Shown piece by piece: positions 48,007-57,894 of a DNA stretch of 64,000 nt; positions within the stretch are counted from its first letter, which is position 1; each line of letters starts with the position of its first letter. Origin of the DNA: Chlorobiota bacterium. GTDB lineage: Bacteria; Bacteroidota; Bacteroidia; Bacteroidales; VadinHA17. The DNA lies in contig JAADHC010000072.1 in assembly GCA_013152085.1 (NCBI GenBank), forward strand, positions 121,455 to 185,454, given 5' to 3'. The notes beneath the pieces were generated by a model that was given only the letters and a program-made list of their open reading frames with translations, was not told the origin of the DNA and did not search any database. Position numbers and translations under genes: made by a program.

Positions 48007-48063
48007 TAATTTCCCGGATGGTTTGGTACCATAACGGAGGAAATGCGGGAAGTGAAAAATATG

Positions 48064-48071
48064 TACTTTTG
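48064..48071 (+). promoter_or_regulatory. -7 box for the ZIP transporter gene
   Basis: TACTTTTG matches TAnnTTTG, 10 bases before the ATG at 48082 and 19 before the in-frame ATG at 48091. If it is used, the leader is extremely short, which favours the second ATG. Confidence 0.35.
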
Positions 48072-48081
48072 AGCTTTAATA

Positions 48082-48906
48082 ATGTACTGTATGGATGTTG
48101 ATCTGCATACTATTTTGGTGGCTTTCGGTCTGACACTGTTTGCCGGGTTATCTACAGGGATTGGAAGTGCCATTGCTTTTTTTGCCAAGCGTACGAATAC
48201 CAAGTTCCTGTCTGTCTCACTGGGCTTTTCTGCCGGTGTGATGATTTATGTTTCGTTTGTTGAAATTATCCGGAAAGCCAATGATGAGTTGGTGAACATA
48301 TTAGGCTTGCGCGGAGGATGGTGGGTAACCGTTGCTGCATTTTTCGGGGGGATTCTTTTGATTGCCCTGATCGATAAACTGATTCCGGAGATTGAAAACC
48401 CGCATGAAATGCACCGTGTTGAGGAAATGGGAAATAACAAGCAAACCACGAACAATCCACTGATGCGCATGGGATTGTTTACGGCGTTGGCTATTGGCAT
48501 ACATAATTTTCCGGAGGGTCTGGCTACTTTTACGGCAGCCCTTACCAATCCCTCTTTGGGGATTGCTATTGCTGTGGCCATTGCTATCCATAATGTCCCT
48601 GAGGGTATTGCCGTTTCCGTTCCTGTCTATTATGCTACAGGGAACAAGAAAAAAGCTTTTTGGCTTTCTTTTTTATCCGGACTATCTGAACCGGTCGGGG
48701 CGTTGGTGGGTTTTCTCATCCTTATGCCCATCATGAATGAAGTAGTCTTCGGCATTTTATTTGCTGCGGTAGCCGGAATTATGATTTATATTTCCCTGGA
48801 CGAATTGCTTCCGGCTGCCCGTGAGTATGGCGAGCATCACTTAGCAATCTACGGTTTGATTAGCGGTATGGCGGTGATGGCAATCAGTCTTTTGCTGTTT
48901 TTATAA
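48082..48906 (+). CDS. zupT: ZIP-family zinc transporter (ZupT type)
   Basis: A 274-residue, eight-helix inner-membrane transporter importing Zn2+ and perhaps other divalent metals. The metal-site motifs of helices 4 and 5 are complete: [10 protein letters not shown] and [14 protein letters not shown] hydrophilic loop after helix 3 carries His and Glu residues ([10 protein letters not shown]). Either ATG 48082 or 48091 could start it. It is monocistronic. No zinc-uptake repressor site was recognised. Confidence 0.92.
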   Translation: MYCMDVDLHTILVAFGLTLFAGLSTGIGSAIAFFAKRTNTKFLSVSLGFSAGVMIYVSFVEIIRKANDELVNILGLRGGWWVTVAAFFGGILLIALIDKLIPEIENPHEMHRVEEMGNNKQTTNNPLMRMGLFTALAIGIHNFPEGLATFTAALTNPSLGIAIAVAIAIHNVPEGIAVSVPVYYATGNKKKAFWLSFLSGLSEPVGALVGFLILMPIMNEVVFGILFAAVAGIMIYISLDELLPAAREYGEHHLAIYGLISGMAVMAISLLLFL

Positions 48907-48916
48907 AACCCGTAAT

Positions 48917-50068
48917 TCATTTCCATTGATTCTTCTCCTCAGATTTGCTTTGTGTGTTAAGCAAGCCGGCTATACCCGTAAAAACTGATATGAGAACATA
49001 CCAGGGATAAATGATCTGGGCAGGAATGAAATACTTTAGCAGATCCTTCCTGTTAAAAAAAATAGCAACCCTCTTTAGTAAAATCAGATCCGGCCAGGAT
49101 TTCATGAGATACATGATCAGCGTGATTGCTAACCAGAAGATATTGAAAAAAGAAAGCAGGGTTAATCCTGCAATAGCAACATTCATCAGAAAAATCCTTA
49201 TGGCCTGGGTGTAGGTTGACAAGTCCCTGAAATAGACCGATTTGCCTGCCCAGCGTCCCCGTTGACGGAAAAATGAACGGAGGTTGTTCGTAGGAAATAT
49301 GAGTACTGCGACAGCTTTATTTTTGATAAATTTTATCGCTTCCGGTTTTAATGTTTTCAAATGATGAAGTAAAAATACATCATCACCACTGGTTACGGAT
49401 TTTAAAAACGGATCGGACAAACCTGTGATCAGTGATTTGCGATAGGCCATATTTGCTCCGCTGCAAAAGACAGGATTTCCGGTACCGAAAGCCCCGATAC
49501 CAACTGCTGTTAAACTGAGATGTTCGAGGGCCTGCAGGTGATCAAGAAAACGGGTTCCCGGATGCATGATTACCGGTCCTGCGATCATCCCGGCTTTTGT
49601 TTCTCCGGAAAATGATACCATAATCCTTATCCACTGATTGCCGGGGATGGTGTCAGCATCGGTCTGCAGAATTAACTTTCCTGACGAAAGGCGGATGCCT
49701 GTTAACAATGCATCCTTTTTTCCGCTTCCGTCATTGTGAATAAGGCGGAACCTCGGATCTTCACCGGTTGCATTAAGAATGATACTTTCAGAAGCATCGG
49801 TTGAATGATCATTAACCAGGAGGAACTCGATAAACCCGGGTGGATATTGTTGTGCCGATAGTGCTGCGATCAGTTTTGGAAGATTTGAAGCTTCATTCCG
49901 GAAAGGAATGATCACAGATACCGGCTCGTTTTCTTCGGAATTTCCGGTATCAAAGGGATCAACCTTATCCCATCCGGAGATATATTTACCGATCAGGAAA
50001 AGATATGAAATCCCGGTAAGGAGGAGGACGAGAAAAACGGGAATGATTATGGGGTTTACATAACTCAT
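48917..50068 (-). CDS. Membrane-bound GT2-family glycosyltransferase
   Basis: A 383-residue inverting GT-A enzyme, anchored by one N-terminal and two or three C-terminal hydrophobic helices. Visible motifs: VSVIIPFRNEASNLPKL, LLVNDHSTDAS, the metal-binding LQTDADTIPG and the acceptor motif RQRGRW of processive-type GT2 enzymes. It probably adds sugar to a lipid or polysaccharide at the cytoplasmic face. Substrate unknown. It is not clearly in an operon: the GNAT gene upstream ends 51 bases away. Confidence 0.88.
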   Translation of the reverse strand: MSYVNPIIIPVFLVLLLTGISYLFLIGKYISGWDKVDPFDTGNSEENEPVSVIIPFRNEASNLPKLIAALSAQQYPPGFIEFLLVNDHSTDASESIILNATGEDPRFRLIHNDGSGKKDALLTGIRLSSGKLILQTDADTIPGNQWIRIMVSFSGETKAGMIAGPVIMHPGTRFLDHLQALEHLSLTAVGIGAFGTGNPVFCSGANMAYRKSLITGLSDPFLKSVTSGDDVFLLHHLKTLKPEAIKFIKNKAVAVLIFPTNNLRSFFRQRGRWAGKSVYFRDLSTYTQAIRIFLMNVAIAGLTLLSFFNIFWLAITLIMYLMKSWPDLILLKRVAIFFNRKDLLKYFIPAQIIYPWYVLISVFTGIAGLLNTQSKSEEKNQWK

Positions 50069-50119
50069 TTCCTACGTTAAAATTTTATTCACTTTGCTTA
50101 TGAGATCGCTTCGCTAAGT

Positions 50120-50575
50120 CTATGTTCGTTTCATCCATTCAAACAATGCATAATGATCACCATCCATTCCCAGATGTTTATACACCTGTTGTGCCTGTAT
50201 ATTGGATTTGTCGACATACAGACGGATTCCCATCAGGGATTCATCTTCTGCAACCATGTTTTGGATGTGTTCATACATTCGACGAAACACGCCTTTTTGA
50301 CGATATGCAGGGAGTACGTAAACCGATTGCAGCCAGCAGACAGTGCCATTGCGCCAATCGCTCCATTCATAGGTTACGAGTGAAGAGGCAATGACTTCCC
50401 CTTCACTTTCAGCTACAAAATACCGGCCCATATCCGGTTTTGCAAATAGCTGTTTTACCCCATGAGTAACCGTTTTGGTATTGAGGACAATTCCTTCTGT
50501 TTCTTTGGCCATAAGGATTTGGAAGTTTACAATGGCCTTATAATCCAGGGGGCCGGCATCACGAACACGGATCAT
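50120..50575 (-). CDS. GNAT-family N-acetyltransferase
   Basis: A 151-residue single GNAT domain. The acetyl-CoA loop appears as VLPAYRQKGVFRRMYEHI, and the C-terminal strand as IRLYVDKSNIQAQQVYKHLGM. The substrate cannot be read from the sequence. It follows carB by 8 bases and is probably co-transcribed with it. GNAT genes often sit in arginine clusters of this phylum, so an arginine link is possible, but the sequence does not identify it as an N-acetylglutamate synthase. Confidence 0.85.
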   Translation of the reverse strand: MIRVRDAGPLDYKAIVNFQILMAKETEGIVLNTKTVTHGVKQLFAKPDMGRYFVAESEGEVIASSLVTYEWSDWRNGTVCWLQSVYVLPAYRQKGVFRRMYEHIQNMVAEDESLMGIRLYVDKSNIQAQQVYKHLGMDGDHYALFEWMKRT

Positions 50576-50583
50576 TTTTTGTA

Positions 50584-53500
50584 TTATTTATATTCATCCC
50601 AGGCCTTTACCTGGATGTCATTCCTTTTGATCTGGCAAAAGGCCAGTATAAAAGCACTTGCCAGACGGGCATTTGTGATTAGCGGGATATTAAAATCCAC
50701 TGCATTTCGACGGATCATATAATCGTTATCCAATTCGTTTTTTGTAAGGTTCTTGGGGATATTAACGACCAGGTCAACAGTCCCGTTTTTAACCAGATCC
50801 AGGGTATTGGGGCGTTTTTTTTCATCAGGCCAGTAGGCAAGGGTGGTCGGAATATTATGATGGTCATAGAATTTCTTTGTTCCGCGCGTAGCATAAAGCC
50901 TGTATCCTTTATCAAGCAGGGCCCGGGCACTATTGATCAGTTCAACTTTAGAACGGACAGGCCCGGTGGACAGGAGAATGGCTTTTTCCGGAATGTGATA
51001 ACCTACCGATAACATGGATTTCAGGATGCCTTCGTAAAAATCGTCACCGATACAACCTACCTCCCCCGTTGAAGACATATCAACACCCAGAATCGGATCG
51101 GTCTGCTGGAGCCTGGAAAAAGAAAACTGCGGAGCTTTAACCCCAACATAATCGAGATCAAAGATCGATTTATTTAATGGTTCCACATTTTCGCCCAGCA
51201 GGATGCGTGTAGCCAGATGAATCAGGTTGACCTTAAGAACCTTCGATACAAAAGGCATACTCCGGGAGGCCCTCAGATTGCATTCAATGACCTTAACATT
51301 ATTGTCCTTGGCAAGAAACTGGATATTAAAAGGCCCCGAGATATTGAGTTCGGCAGCTATTTGCCGGGCAATACGTTTGATGCGGCGAATGGTTTCAAAA
51401 TAAATTTTCTGAGGGGGAAAAACCATAGTGGCATCACCGGAATGAACACCGGCAAATTCCACATGTTCTGAAATGGCATAAGCAACCATTTCCCCTTTCC
51501 CGGCCACGGCATCGATCTCAATTTCTTTGGCTTCCTGTATAAATTCAGATACAACTACCGGATATTGTTTGGAAACTTCAGCTGCCAGTTTGAGAAAATG
51601 ACCAAGTTCTTCCCGGTTCGATACCACATTCATGGCAGCGCCTGAAAGCACATACGAAGGCCTGATCAATACGGGAAATCCTATGTCGTCAACGAACTCA
51701 TGAATGTCTTCAATGTTTGTCAGTTCCCGCCAGCGGGGCTGATCAATTCCCAGCCGGTCAAGCATGGAAGAAAATTTGTGCCGGTTTTCAGCATGATCAA
51801 TTGAATCAGGGGATGTTCCCATGATATCGGCGCCGTTTTCCCTGAGCCTGACAGCAAGATTGTTTGGAATTTGACCGCCCATCGAAACAATGACCCCTTC
51901 CGGATTTTCAAGCTCATAAATATCCAATACCCTTTCCAGGGACAATTCGTCAAAATAGAGACGGTCCGATATGTCATAATCAGTGCTTACCGTCTCAGGA
52001 TTATAATTGATCATTATCGTTTGGAAGCCTTTGTTTTTTACGGTTTGAAGCGCATTGACACTACACCAGTCAAATTCGACGCTGCTTCCGATACGGTATG
52101 CTCCGGACCCAAGAATAATTACGGAATTGCGTTTTTTGTTAAAAGAGATATCATGTTCTGTAGCGCTGTAGGTCAGATAAAGATAATTGGTTTGTGCCGG
52201 ATATTCAGCAGCCAGCGTGTCAATTTGCTTAACAAAGGGGACAATTCCTTTCTTTTTGCGGTGATTCCTGATGCGGATCAGATCATCAGCAATACGGTTA
52301 ACAGGAGATTTAAGTACAAAACGGGCAATCTGAAAATCAGAAAAACCAAGGATCTTTGCTTCAAGCAGTGTCTGATCAGATAGCCCGGAGAGGCTGCCAA
52401 AAGAACTGAGAGTGTTTTTCAAAGCTACGATGTTCCGGAGTTTATACAAAAACCACTTGTCTATTCTTGTCAGGTTATGGATTTCATCTACCGGGAATCC
52501 TTTTTCAAGAGCATCAGCGATAACAAAAATACGCATGTCGGTAGGTTCTGCCAGTTCTTTTTCAACCGGTTCGAAGGTGAGTCCCCTGTTGCCGACAAAA
52601 CCATGCATGCCCTGACCGATCATTCTCAATCCTTTCTGAATGGCTTCTTCAAAAGTTCGTCCGATGGACATAACTTCACCCACACTTTTCATACTGCTGC
52701 CGATCAAATGGGAGACGCCTTCAAATTTATTCAGGTCCCAGCGCGGAATTTTACAGACAATGTAATCCAGTGCCGGTTCAAAAAACGCCGAAGTAGTTTT
52801 CGTAACGGCATTTTTCAGCTCGGGAAGGCCATACCCGAGGGCAAGTTTGGCAGCTATAAAAGCCAATGGATAGCCGGTGGCTTTTGAAGCCAGTGCACTG
52901 GAGCGGGATAGCCGTGCATTTACTTCAATTACCCGGTAATCCTCCGATTCAGGATCAAGAGCATACTGAATATTACATTCTCCGACAATGCCGATGTGGC
53001 GGATCACACGGATAGAAAGCTCGCGAAGTTTGTGGTATTCACTGTTTGTAAGTGTCTGTGAAGGTGCAACAACAATACTTTCACCGGTATGTATACCCAG
53101 GGGATCAAAATTTTCCATATTACATACCGTAATACAGTTATCAAATGCATCCCTGACCACTTCATATTCCACCTCCTTCCAACCTTTGAGTGACTCTTCC
53201 ACAAGGATCTGGTCAGTATAGGAAAAGGCTTTTGATGCCTGAATTTCAAGTTCTTCCTGTTCTGAACAAAAAGCACTACCCTGTCCCCCAAGCGTATAAG
53301 CAGAACGTATAATAACAGGGTATCCCAATGTTGCGGCAGCTTTCAGGGCATCACTAACATTGGTGACGGCCACACTCCGGGGGGTTTTTATTTCGATCTC
53401 ATTAAGCTTTTCTATAAACAATTCCCGGTCTTCGGTATCCATAATGGCCTGTACAGGAGTTCCCAATACACGGACATGATATTTTTCGAGAATACCATCT

Positions 53501-53805
53501 CGATGGATTTCAATACCGCAGTTTAATGCCGTCTGACCGCCGAATGACAACAAAATTCCATCCGGTTTCTCCCGCGCAATAACCTGCTCAACAAACCATG
53601 GCATAATCGGTACAAAATAGATTCTGTCCGCAATCTCTTCCGATGTTTGTACCGTTGCAATGTTCGGGTTAATCAGTATGGTGCGGATCCCTTCTTCACG
53701 CAGCGCTTTTAGAGCCTGAGAACCGGAATAATCAAATTCTCCGGCTTCACCGATTTTCAATGCTCCCGAACCTAACAGAACCACTTTTTTAATCGATTTA
53801 TCCAT
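50584..53805 (-). CDS. carB: Carbamoyl-phosphate synthase large subunit
   Basis: About 1073 residues. It makes carbamoyl phosphate from bicarbonate, two ATP and ammonia delivered by CarA, feeding arginine and pyrimidine synthesis. Two homologous halves are clear: the first begins VVLLGSGALKIGEAGEFDYS and the second VIILGSGAYRIGSSVEFDWC, each with an ATP-grasp core. The C-terminal MGS-like allosteric domain (VRSKVELINSARALLDKGY) is complete. ATG at 53805 matches the usual family N-terminus; the frame extends to 53844. It is transcribed away from argR across a shared palindromic operator, and is followed by the GNAT gene. Confidence 0.96.
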   Translation of the reverse strand: MDKSIKKVVLLGSGALKIGEAGEFDYSGSQALKALREEGIRTILINPNIATVQTSEEIADRIYFVPIMPWFVEQVIAREKPDGILLSFGGQTALNCGIEIHRDGILEKYHVRVLGTPVQAIMDTEDRELFIEKLNEIEIKTPRSVAVTNVSDALKAAATLGYPVIIRSAYTLGGQGSAFCSEQEELEIQASKAFSYTDQILVEESLKGWKEVEYEVVRDAFDNCITVCNMENFDPLGIHTGESIVVAPSQTLTNSEYHKLRELSIRVIRHIGIVGECNIQYALDPESEDYRVIEVNARLSRSSALASKATGYPLAFIAAKLALGYGLPELKNAVTKTTSAFFEPALDYIVCKIPRWDLNKFEGVSHLIGSSMKSVGEVMSIGRTFEEAIQKGLRMIGQGMHGFVGNRGLTFEPVEKELAEPTDMRIFVIADALEKGFPVDEIHNLTRIDKWFLYKLRNIVALKNTLSSFGSLSGLSDQTLLEAKILGFSDFQIARFVLKSPVNRIADDLIRIRNHRKKKGIVPFVKQIDTLAAEYPAQTNYLYLTYSATEHDISFNKKRNSVIILGSGAYRIGSSVEFDWCSVNALQTVKNKGFQTIMINYNPETVSTDYDISDRLYFDELSLERVLDIYELENPEGVIVSMGGQIPNNLAVRLRENGADIMGTSPDSIDHAENRHKFSSMLDRLGIDQPRWRELTNIEDIHEFVDDIGFPVLIRPSYVLSGAAMNVVSNREELGHFLKLAAEVSKQYPVVVSEFIQEAKEIEIDAVAGKGEMVAYAISEHVEFAGVHSGDATMVFPPQKIYFETIRRIKRIARQIAAELNISGPFNIQFLAKDNNVKVIECNLRASRSMPFVSKVLKVNLIHLATRILLGENVEPLNKSIFDLDYVGVKAPQFSFSRLQQTDPILGVDMSSTGEVGCIGDDFYEGILKSMLSVGYHIPEKAILLSTGPVRSKVELINSARALLDKGYRLYATRGTKKFYDHHNIPTTLAYWPDEKKRPNTLDLVKNGTVDLVVNIPKNLTKNELDNDYMIRRNAVDFNIPLITNARLASAFILAFCQIKRNDIQVKAWDEYK

Positions 53806-53875
53806 AGATATTTTGTATGGCTTAATGATATAAAATTTGCTCAAAGATAATCACACCTGTAAAAAAAGACAGTGA

Positions 53876-53908
53876 TTTGTTTTTTTTAATCAATAATGTA
53901 TATATTTG
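53876..53908 (+). promoter_or_regulatory. Promoter of the argR operon
   Basis: TTTG at 53876-53879 and TATATTTG at 53901-53908, with a 21-base spacer. The -7 box lies wholly inside the left arm of the palindrome at 53897-53931, so a repressor bound there would block the promoter. Confidence 0.55.
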
Positions 53909-53931
53909 CAACCATAATGCAAATATATACA
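53897..53931. promoter_or_regulatory. Candidate ArgR operator shared by argR and carB
   Basis: A perfect inverted repeat: TGTATATATTTGCA (53897-53910), spacer ACCATAA, then TGCAAATATATACA (53918-53931). AT-rich arms with TGxAT and TGCA elements resemble known ARG boxes. It overlaps the -7 box of argR, starts 4 bases before the argR ATG on that side, and its mirror half gives a TATATTTG box facing carB. Binding by the adjacent ArgR is inferred. Confidence 0.7.
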
Positions 53932-53935
53932 AATT

Positions 53936-54424
53936 ATGAAAAACAAATCACTTCGGCTAACCAGAATCAGGGAAATGATACACGGGCAGGTGATTACCAG
54001 CCAGGAGCAGTTGTTGGGATTGTTATATAGAGAGGGTTATGACATCACCCAGGCAACGCTTTCCCGTGATTTGAAGTATTTGGGTGCCGGCCGCATTCCT
54101 GACGGAAGGGGGTCTTACCGGTATGTTTTATCGGCAACATCAAGGTCTGCTCCCGAAGAGACAACCGGTCCATTCAGCGCAGGTAGCGGTTTCCTGTCGA
54201 TGGAATTTGCCAGGCAGTTGTTATTGATCCATACACTGCCCGGTTATGCCAGCACCCTGGCCATTGCCATAGACCAGGCAGGCAGGCCACAAATTGCAGG
54301 TACCATTGCAGGTGATGATACTATTCTGTTGATTCCAAGGGATGGAATTACCGACCAGACCCTGAAAAAAGTGCTTATGGAAATTTTCCCGGAGTCAGCA
54401 GAAAAAATCAGCAGGAACCAATAA
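53936..54424 (+). CDS. argR: Arginine repressor
   Basis: A 162-residue hexameric regulator that binds ARG boxes when arginine is present. The N-terminal winged helix (about residues 5-72) contains GYDITQATLSRDLKYLG. The C-terminal oligomerization and arginine-binding domain contains IHTLPGYASTLAIAID and IAGTIAGDDTILLIPRD, where the Asp pair contacts arginine in known structures. It heads the arginine/proline operon, and its own promoter lies in the candidate operator, which implies autoregulation. A second ATP-grasp gene, carB, diverges from it. Confidence 0.95.
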   Translation: MKNKSLRLTRIREMIHGQVITSQEQLLGLLYREGYDITQATLSRDLKYLGAGRIPDGRGSYRYVLSATSRSAPEETTGPFSAGSGFLSMEFARQLLLIHTLPGYASTLAIAIDQAGRPQIAGTIAGDDTILLIPRDGITDQTLKKVLMEIFPESAEKISRNQ

Positions 54425-54454
54425 TGTAACTATATGCAATAAATTGTGAGAAAG

Positions 54455-55705
54455 ATGAAAAACGGAAAAATTATTTTAGCTTACAGTGGCGGGCTTGACA
54501 CATCGATCATACTGAAATGGCTGATCGATCGCGGGAATGAAGTTATTGCCTATGTGGCAAATGTCGGACAGGAAGATGATTTTGAGGCGTGCAGGGAAAA
54601 GGCATTGAATATCGGTGCCAGCGACGTTGTTATTGATGATGTACGGGAACCGTTGGTAAGGGAGTTTATCTTTCCGGCTATACAGGCCAATGCTATCTAT
54701 GAGAGCAGATATCTCCTGGGGACAGCTCTTGCCCGTCCGTTAATTGCCAAACGAATGATTGAAACGGCGAAGAAATTTAATGCCGGAGTCGTCTCTCATG
54801 GCGCTACGGGTAAGGGGAATGACCAGGTACGCTTTGAACTTTCATTTTATGCCTTAAATCCGGAGATCAAAATATATGCACCCTGGAAAGACAATATTTT
54901 TCTGCAGGAATTCAAGGGTCGTTCTGATCTGATCAGGTATGCTGAGAATTCGGGAATTCCCGTTAAAGCTACGATTGATAAACCTTATAGTGAGGATGAC
55001 AACCTTATGCATATCAGTCATGAAGCCGGTATTCTTGAGGATCCTGCGCTCAAACCTGATATTTCTGTTTATTCGAAAATTACGCATCCTTTTAAAGCCC
55101 CGGATAAACCCGATCCCATCGAAATTTCTTTTAAAGATGGTATCCCCATAGAATTGTATCACCCGGAAAGCGGACGGACAGAAACAGAACCGCTGAAGTT
55201 GTTTCTGATGCTCAATGAACTTGGTTGTAAAAACGGTATCGGAATTCTGGATATGGTTGAAAACAGGTATGTCGGTATAAAATCAAGAGGGATTTATGAA
55301 ACACCCGGAGGAGAGATTCTTTATCATGCCCACCGGGATATTGAGGGAATCGCCATGGACCGTGAAGTAATGCGACTCAGGAATATGCTGACACCTAAGT
55401 TTGCAGAACTTGTTTATTACGGTTTCTGGTTCAGTCCTGAAATGGATTTTCTGATGGCGGCTATCCGGAAAAGTCAGGAATTGATTGACGGGAAAGTTTA
55501 TCTGACGCTGTATAAGGGCAATGTCCTGATTGACGGACGCGAATCCCCCAGCTCACTTTATGATCAGGATTTGTCAAGTATGGATATCGAAGGTGGTTTT
55601 GATCAGACTGACAGCAAAGGATTTATTAAAATCAATGCGGTGAGGCTGATGGCTCACCATGCGATTGTAAGCAAACATAAAAAGAATCATATATACAGTC
55701 TGTAA
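54455..55705 (+). CDS. argG: Argininosuccinate synthase
   Basis: A 416-residue enzyme that condenses citrulline and aspartate with ATP to argininosuccinate. The PP-loop [16 protein letters not shown] lies at the N-terminus, followed by [17 protein letters not shown] and the citrulline/aspartate site near [18 protein letters not shown] at 54455 is preferred over the in-frame GTG at 54446. It lies 30 bases after argR and 13 before proC, so the operon is compact. Confidence 0.96.
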   Translation: MKNGKIILAYSGGLDTSIILKWLIDRGNEVIAYVANVGQEDDFEACREKALNIGASDVVIDDVREPLVREFIFPAIQANAIYESRYLLGTALARPLIAKRMIETAKKFNAGVVSHGATGKGNDQVRFELSFYALNPEIKIYAPWKDNIFLQEFKGRSDLIRYAENSGIPVKATIDKPYSEDDNLMHISHEAGILEDPALKPDISVYSKITHPFKAPDKPDPIEISFKDGIPIELYHPESGRTETEPLKLFLMLNELGCKNGIGILDMVENRYVGIKSRGIYETPGGEILYHAHRDIEGIAMDREVMRLRNMLTPKFAELVYYGFWFSPEMDFLMAAIRKSQELIDGKVYLTLYKGNVLIDGRESPSSLYDQDLSSMDIEGGFDQTDSKGFIKINAVRLMAHHAIVSKHKKNHIYSL

Positions 55706-55718
55706 TAAAATAGATAAG

Positions 55719-56525
55719 ATGATACAGCAAAAGATTGCCATTCTTGGCGGAGGAAACATTGGTTCGGCAATAGCTGCAGGACTGGTAAGATCAGGAGATG
55801 TAAAACCGGACCACATTACCGTAACGAGAAGGAAATTGCATCTGCTTTACTCACTGAAAGAGAAGGGAGTTAAGGTTACGGATAATAATAAACAGGCTTT
55901 AGACCAGTCGGAAATGGTTATCCTCGCTGTCAGGCCGAGACAAATGGAGGGTTTGCTACAGGAAATATCATCTTACTTAAACGCGGAAAAACATATATTG
56001 GTTTCAGTTGTTACGGCATTTCCGATTGCCCGGATTGTAAAAATATCCGGAGATCATATCCCGGTTTTCAGGGCAATGCCCAATACAGCAGCTTCGGTAT
56101 GTGAATCTGTTACCGGATTGTCGGCCGGAAATCATGATCCTGAAAAAATAAAGATGGTACAGGCAGTTTTTGAACGGGTGGGTCGTACATATTTAATTGA
56201 AGAGCAGTTACTGGAATCGGCAACCATTATGGATGCCTGTGCTATTGCTTATTTCCTTCGGGTGATACGGGCTTTCATGCAGGGGGGGATTCAAATTGGT
56301 TTTCATGCTTCCGATGCACAGATGATCGCTGCACAGGTGGCTAAAGGTGCTGCTTCTTTATTACTGGAAACAGGCATACATCCTGAAGAAGAGATTGATA
56401 AAGTAACTACCCCGAGAGGTGTGACAATTGCCGGGCTTAATGAAATGGAACATCATGGGATGAGTTCGGCCCTGATTAAAGGGATCACTGCTTCGTTTCA
56501 TGAAATAGAAAAGCTGCGTGAATGA
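55719..56525 (+). CDS. proC: Pyrroline-5-carboxylate reductase
   Basis: A 268-residue NAD(P)H-dependent enzyme for the last step of proline synthesis. Rossmann motif IAILGGGNIGSAIAAGLVRSG, later VVTAFPIARIVKISG and FRAMPNTAASVCESVTGL, and the C-terminal signature EIDKVTTPRGVTIAGLNEME. Its stop overlaps the argH start by 4 bases, so a proline gene is translationally coupled to an arginine gene. Confidence 0.95.
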   Translation: MIQQKIAILGGGNIGSAIAAGLVRSGDVKPDHITVTRRKLHLLYSLKEKGVKVTDNNKQALDQSEMVILAVRPRQMEGLLQEISSYLNAEKHILVSVVTAFPIARIVKISGDHIPVFRAMPNTAASVCESVTGLSAGNHDPEKIKMVQAVFERVGRTYLIEEQLLESATIMDACAIAYFLRVIRAFMQGGIQIGFHASDAQMIAAQVAKGAASLLLETGIHPEEEIDKVTTPRGVTIAGLNEMEHHGMSSALIKGITASFHEIEKLRE

Positions 56526-57859
56526 AAAAATTGTGGGATAAAAACAGCAGTATCAACGAATTTGTTGAAGCATTTACTGCAGGGAATGATCCGGTTCTCG
56601 ATCTGGAACTGGCTCCATGGGATATCATCGGCTCAATAGCACATGTTGCCATGCTGGCTGAAACAAACCTGATAAGCGTGGAGGAGAAAGATAAACTCAT
56701 CAAAGAGTTAAAAAGCCTGTACCGGTTAGCTGCCGACGGGAAATTGATTATTGATCCCGCTGTAGAGGATATTCATTCGCAGGTGGAAAATGAGTTGACC
56801 AAAATGCTTGGGGATACCGGGAAAAAGATCCATACGGCACGTTCAAGAAATGACCAGATCATTCTGGATATACGACTTTATGCCAGAGAAAAGTTAACCA
56901 TCATCCGGGAAGAAGTACTGCAGTTGTTTAATTTGCTGATACAACTCAGTGAGAAATATCATAACATATTAATGCCGGGATATACCCATTTTCAGGTGGC
57001 TATGCCTTCGTCGTTCGGCCTGTGGTTTTCCTCTTTTGCCGAAAGCCTGGCAGATGATATGATTTTACTGAACAGTGCTTACCGGGTGGTAAATCAGAAC
57101 CCGTTGGGTACGGCGGCTGGTTACGGTTCTTCCCTGCCGGTAAACAGGGAAATGACCACTCATCTCCTGGGGTTTGACGATATGGTATATAATTCAATTT
57201 ATGCCCAGGTTGGTCGTGGAAAAACCGAAAAAATGATTTCCGTTGCCATGGCATCCGTTGCTTCGACACTTTCGTTGCTGGCGATGGATGCAGTTCTTTT
57301 TATGGGGCAGAATTTTGGTTTTCTTTCCCTGCCGGATGCTTTTACTACCGGTTCGAGCATCATGCCCCACAAAAAAAACCCGGATGCTTTTGAGTTGATC
57401 CGTGCCTACGGAAACAAAATACAGGCTCTTCCCAATGAGATACAGATGATCGGCACAAACCTGCCCTCCGGGTATCACAGGGATAAACAGATTCTGAAAG
57501 AATCCCTGTTCCCTGCCTTTAATTCGCTGCAAAAGTGTCTCCGGATGACTATGCTTCTTCTAGGAAATATAAAAGTGAACCCAAACATTTTAGATGATGA
57601 ACGTTACCGTTATATTTTCAGTGTTGAAGAGGTTAACGAACTGGTAAAAAAAGGGATTCCGTTCAGGGAGGCATATCGCAGGGTTGCCGGCGATATTGAA
57701 AAGGGAAAATATGTCCCGGAACGGAAAGCAACCTATACGCACGAAGGCAGTATCGGGAATCCCGGGAATCCGGGTATCCGGAGAAAAATGGAGCAAATTG
57801 CTGCTGAAATCAATCCGCAAATTGCAACTGAAGCAATGAACAGGCTGCTGACAGCCTGA
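56522..57859 (+). CDS. argH: Argininosuccinate lyase
   Basis: A 445-residue fumarase-superfamily enzyme that cleaves argininosuccinate to arginine and fumarate. The superfamily signature GSSIMPHKKNPDAFELIR is intact, including the catalytic serine loop; DIHSQVENEL and the HTARSRNDQI region bind substrate, and GYTHFQVAMPSSFG carries the catalytic His. It is coupled to proC upstream and is followed 35 bases later by the degenerate kinase gene. Confidence 0.97.
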   Translation: MKKLWDKNSSINEFVEAFTAGNDPVLDLELAPWDIIGSIAHVAMLAETNLISVEEKDKLIKELKSLYRLAADGKLIIDPAVEDIHSQVENELTKMLGDTGKKIHTARSRNDQIILDIRLYAREKLTIIREEVLQLFNLLIQLSEKYHNILMPGYTHFQVAMPSSFGLWFSSFAESLADDMILLNSAYRVVNQNPLGTAAGYGSSLPVNREMTTHLLGFDDMVYNSIYAQVGRGKTEKMISVAMASVASTLSLLAMDAVLFMGQNFGFLSLPDAFTTGSSIMPHKKNPDAFELIRAYGNKIQALPNEIQMIGTNLPSGYHRDKQILKESLFPAFNSLQKCLRMTMLLLGNIKVNPNILDDERYRYIFSVEEVNELVKKGIPFREAYRRVAGDIEKGKYVPERKATYTHEGSIGNPGNPGIRRKMEQIAAEINPQIATEAMNRLLTA

Positions 57860-57894
57860 TTTCAATCAAACCATACCGGTATTTGAGAAAAGAT

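Noticed and set aside
50120-50575. GNAT gene as an N-acetylglutamate synthase (argA)
   Set aside because: It lies beside carB, but a generic GNAT fold alone does not support this substrate.
53806-53844. Longer carB N-terminus starting at 53844
   Set aside because: The 13 extra residues are not typical of CarB; homology starts with the ATG at 53805.
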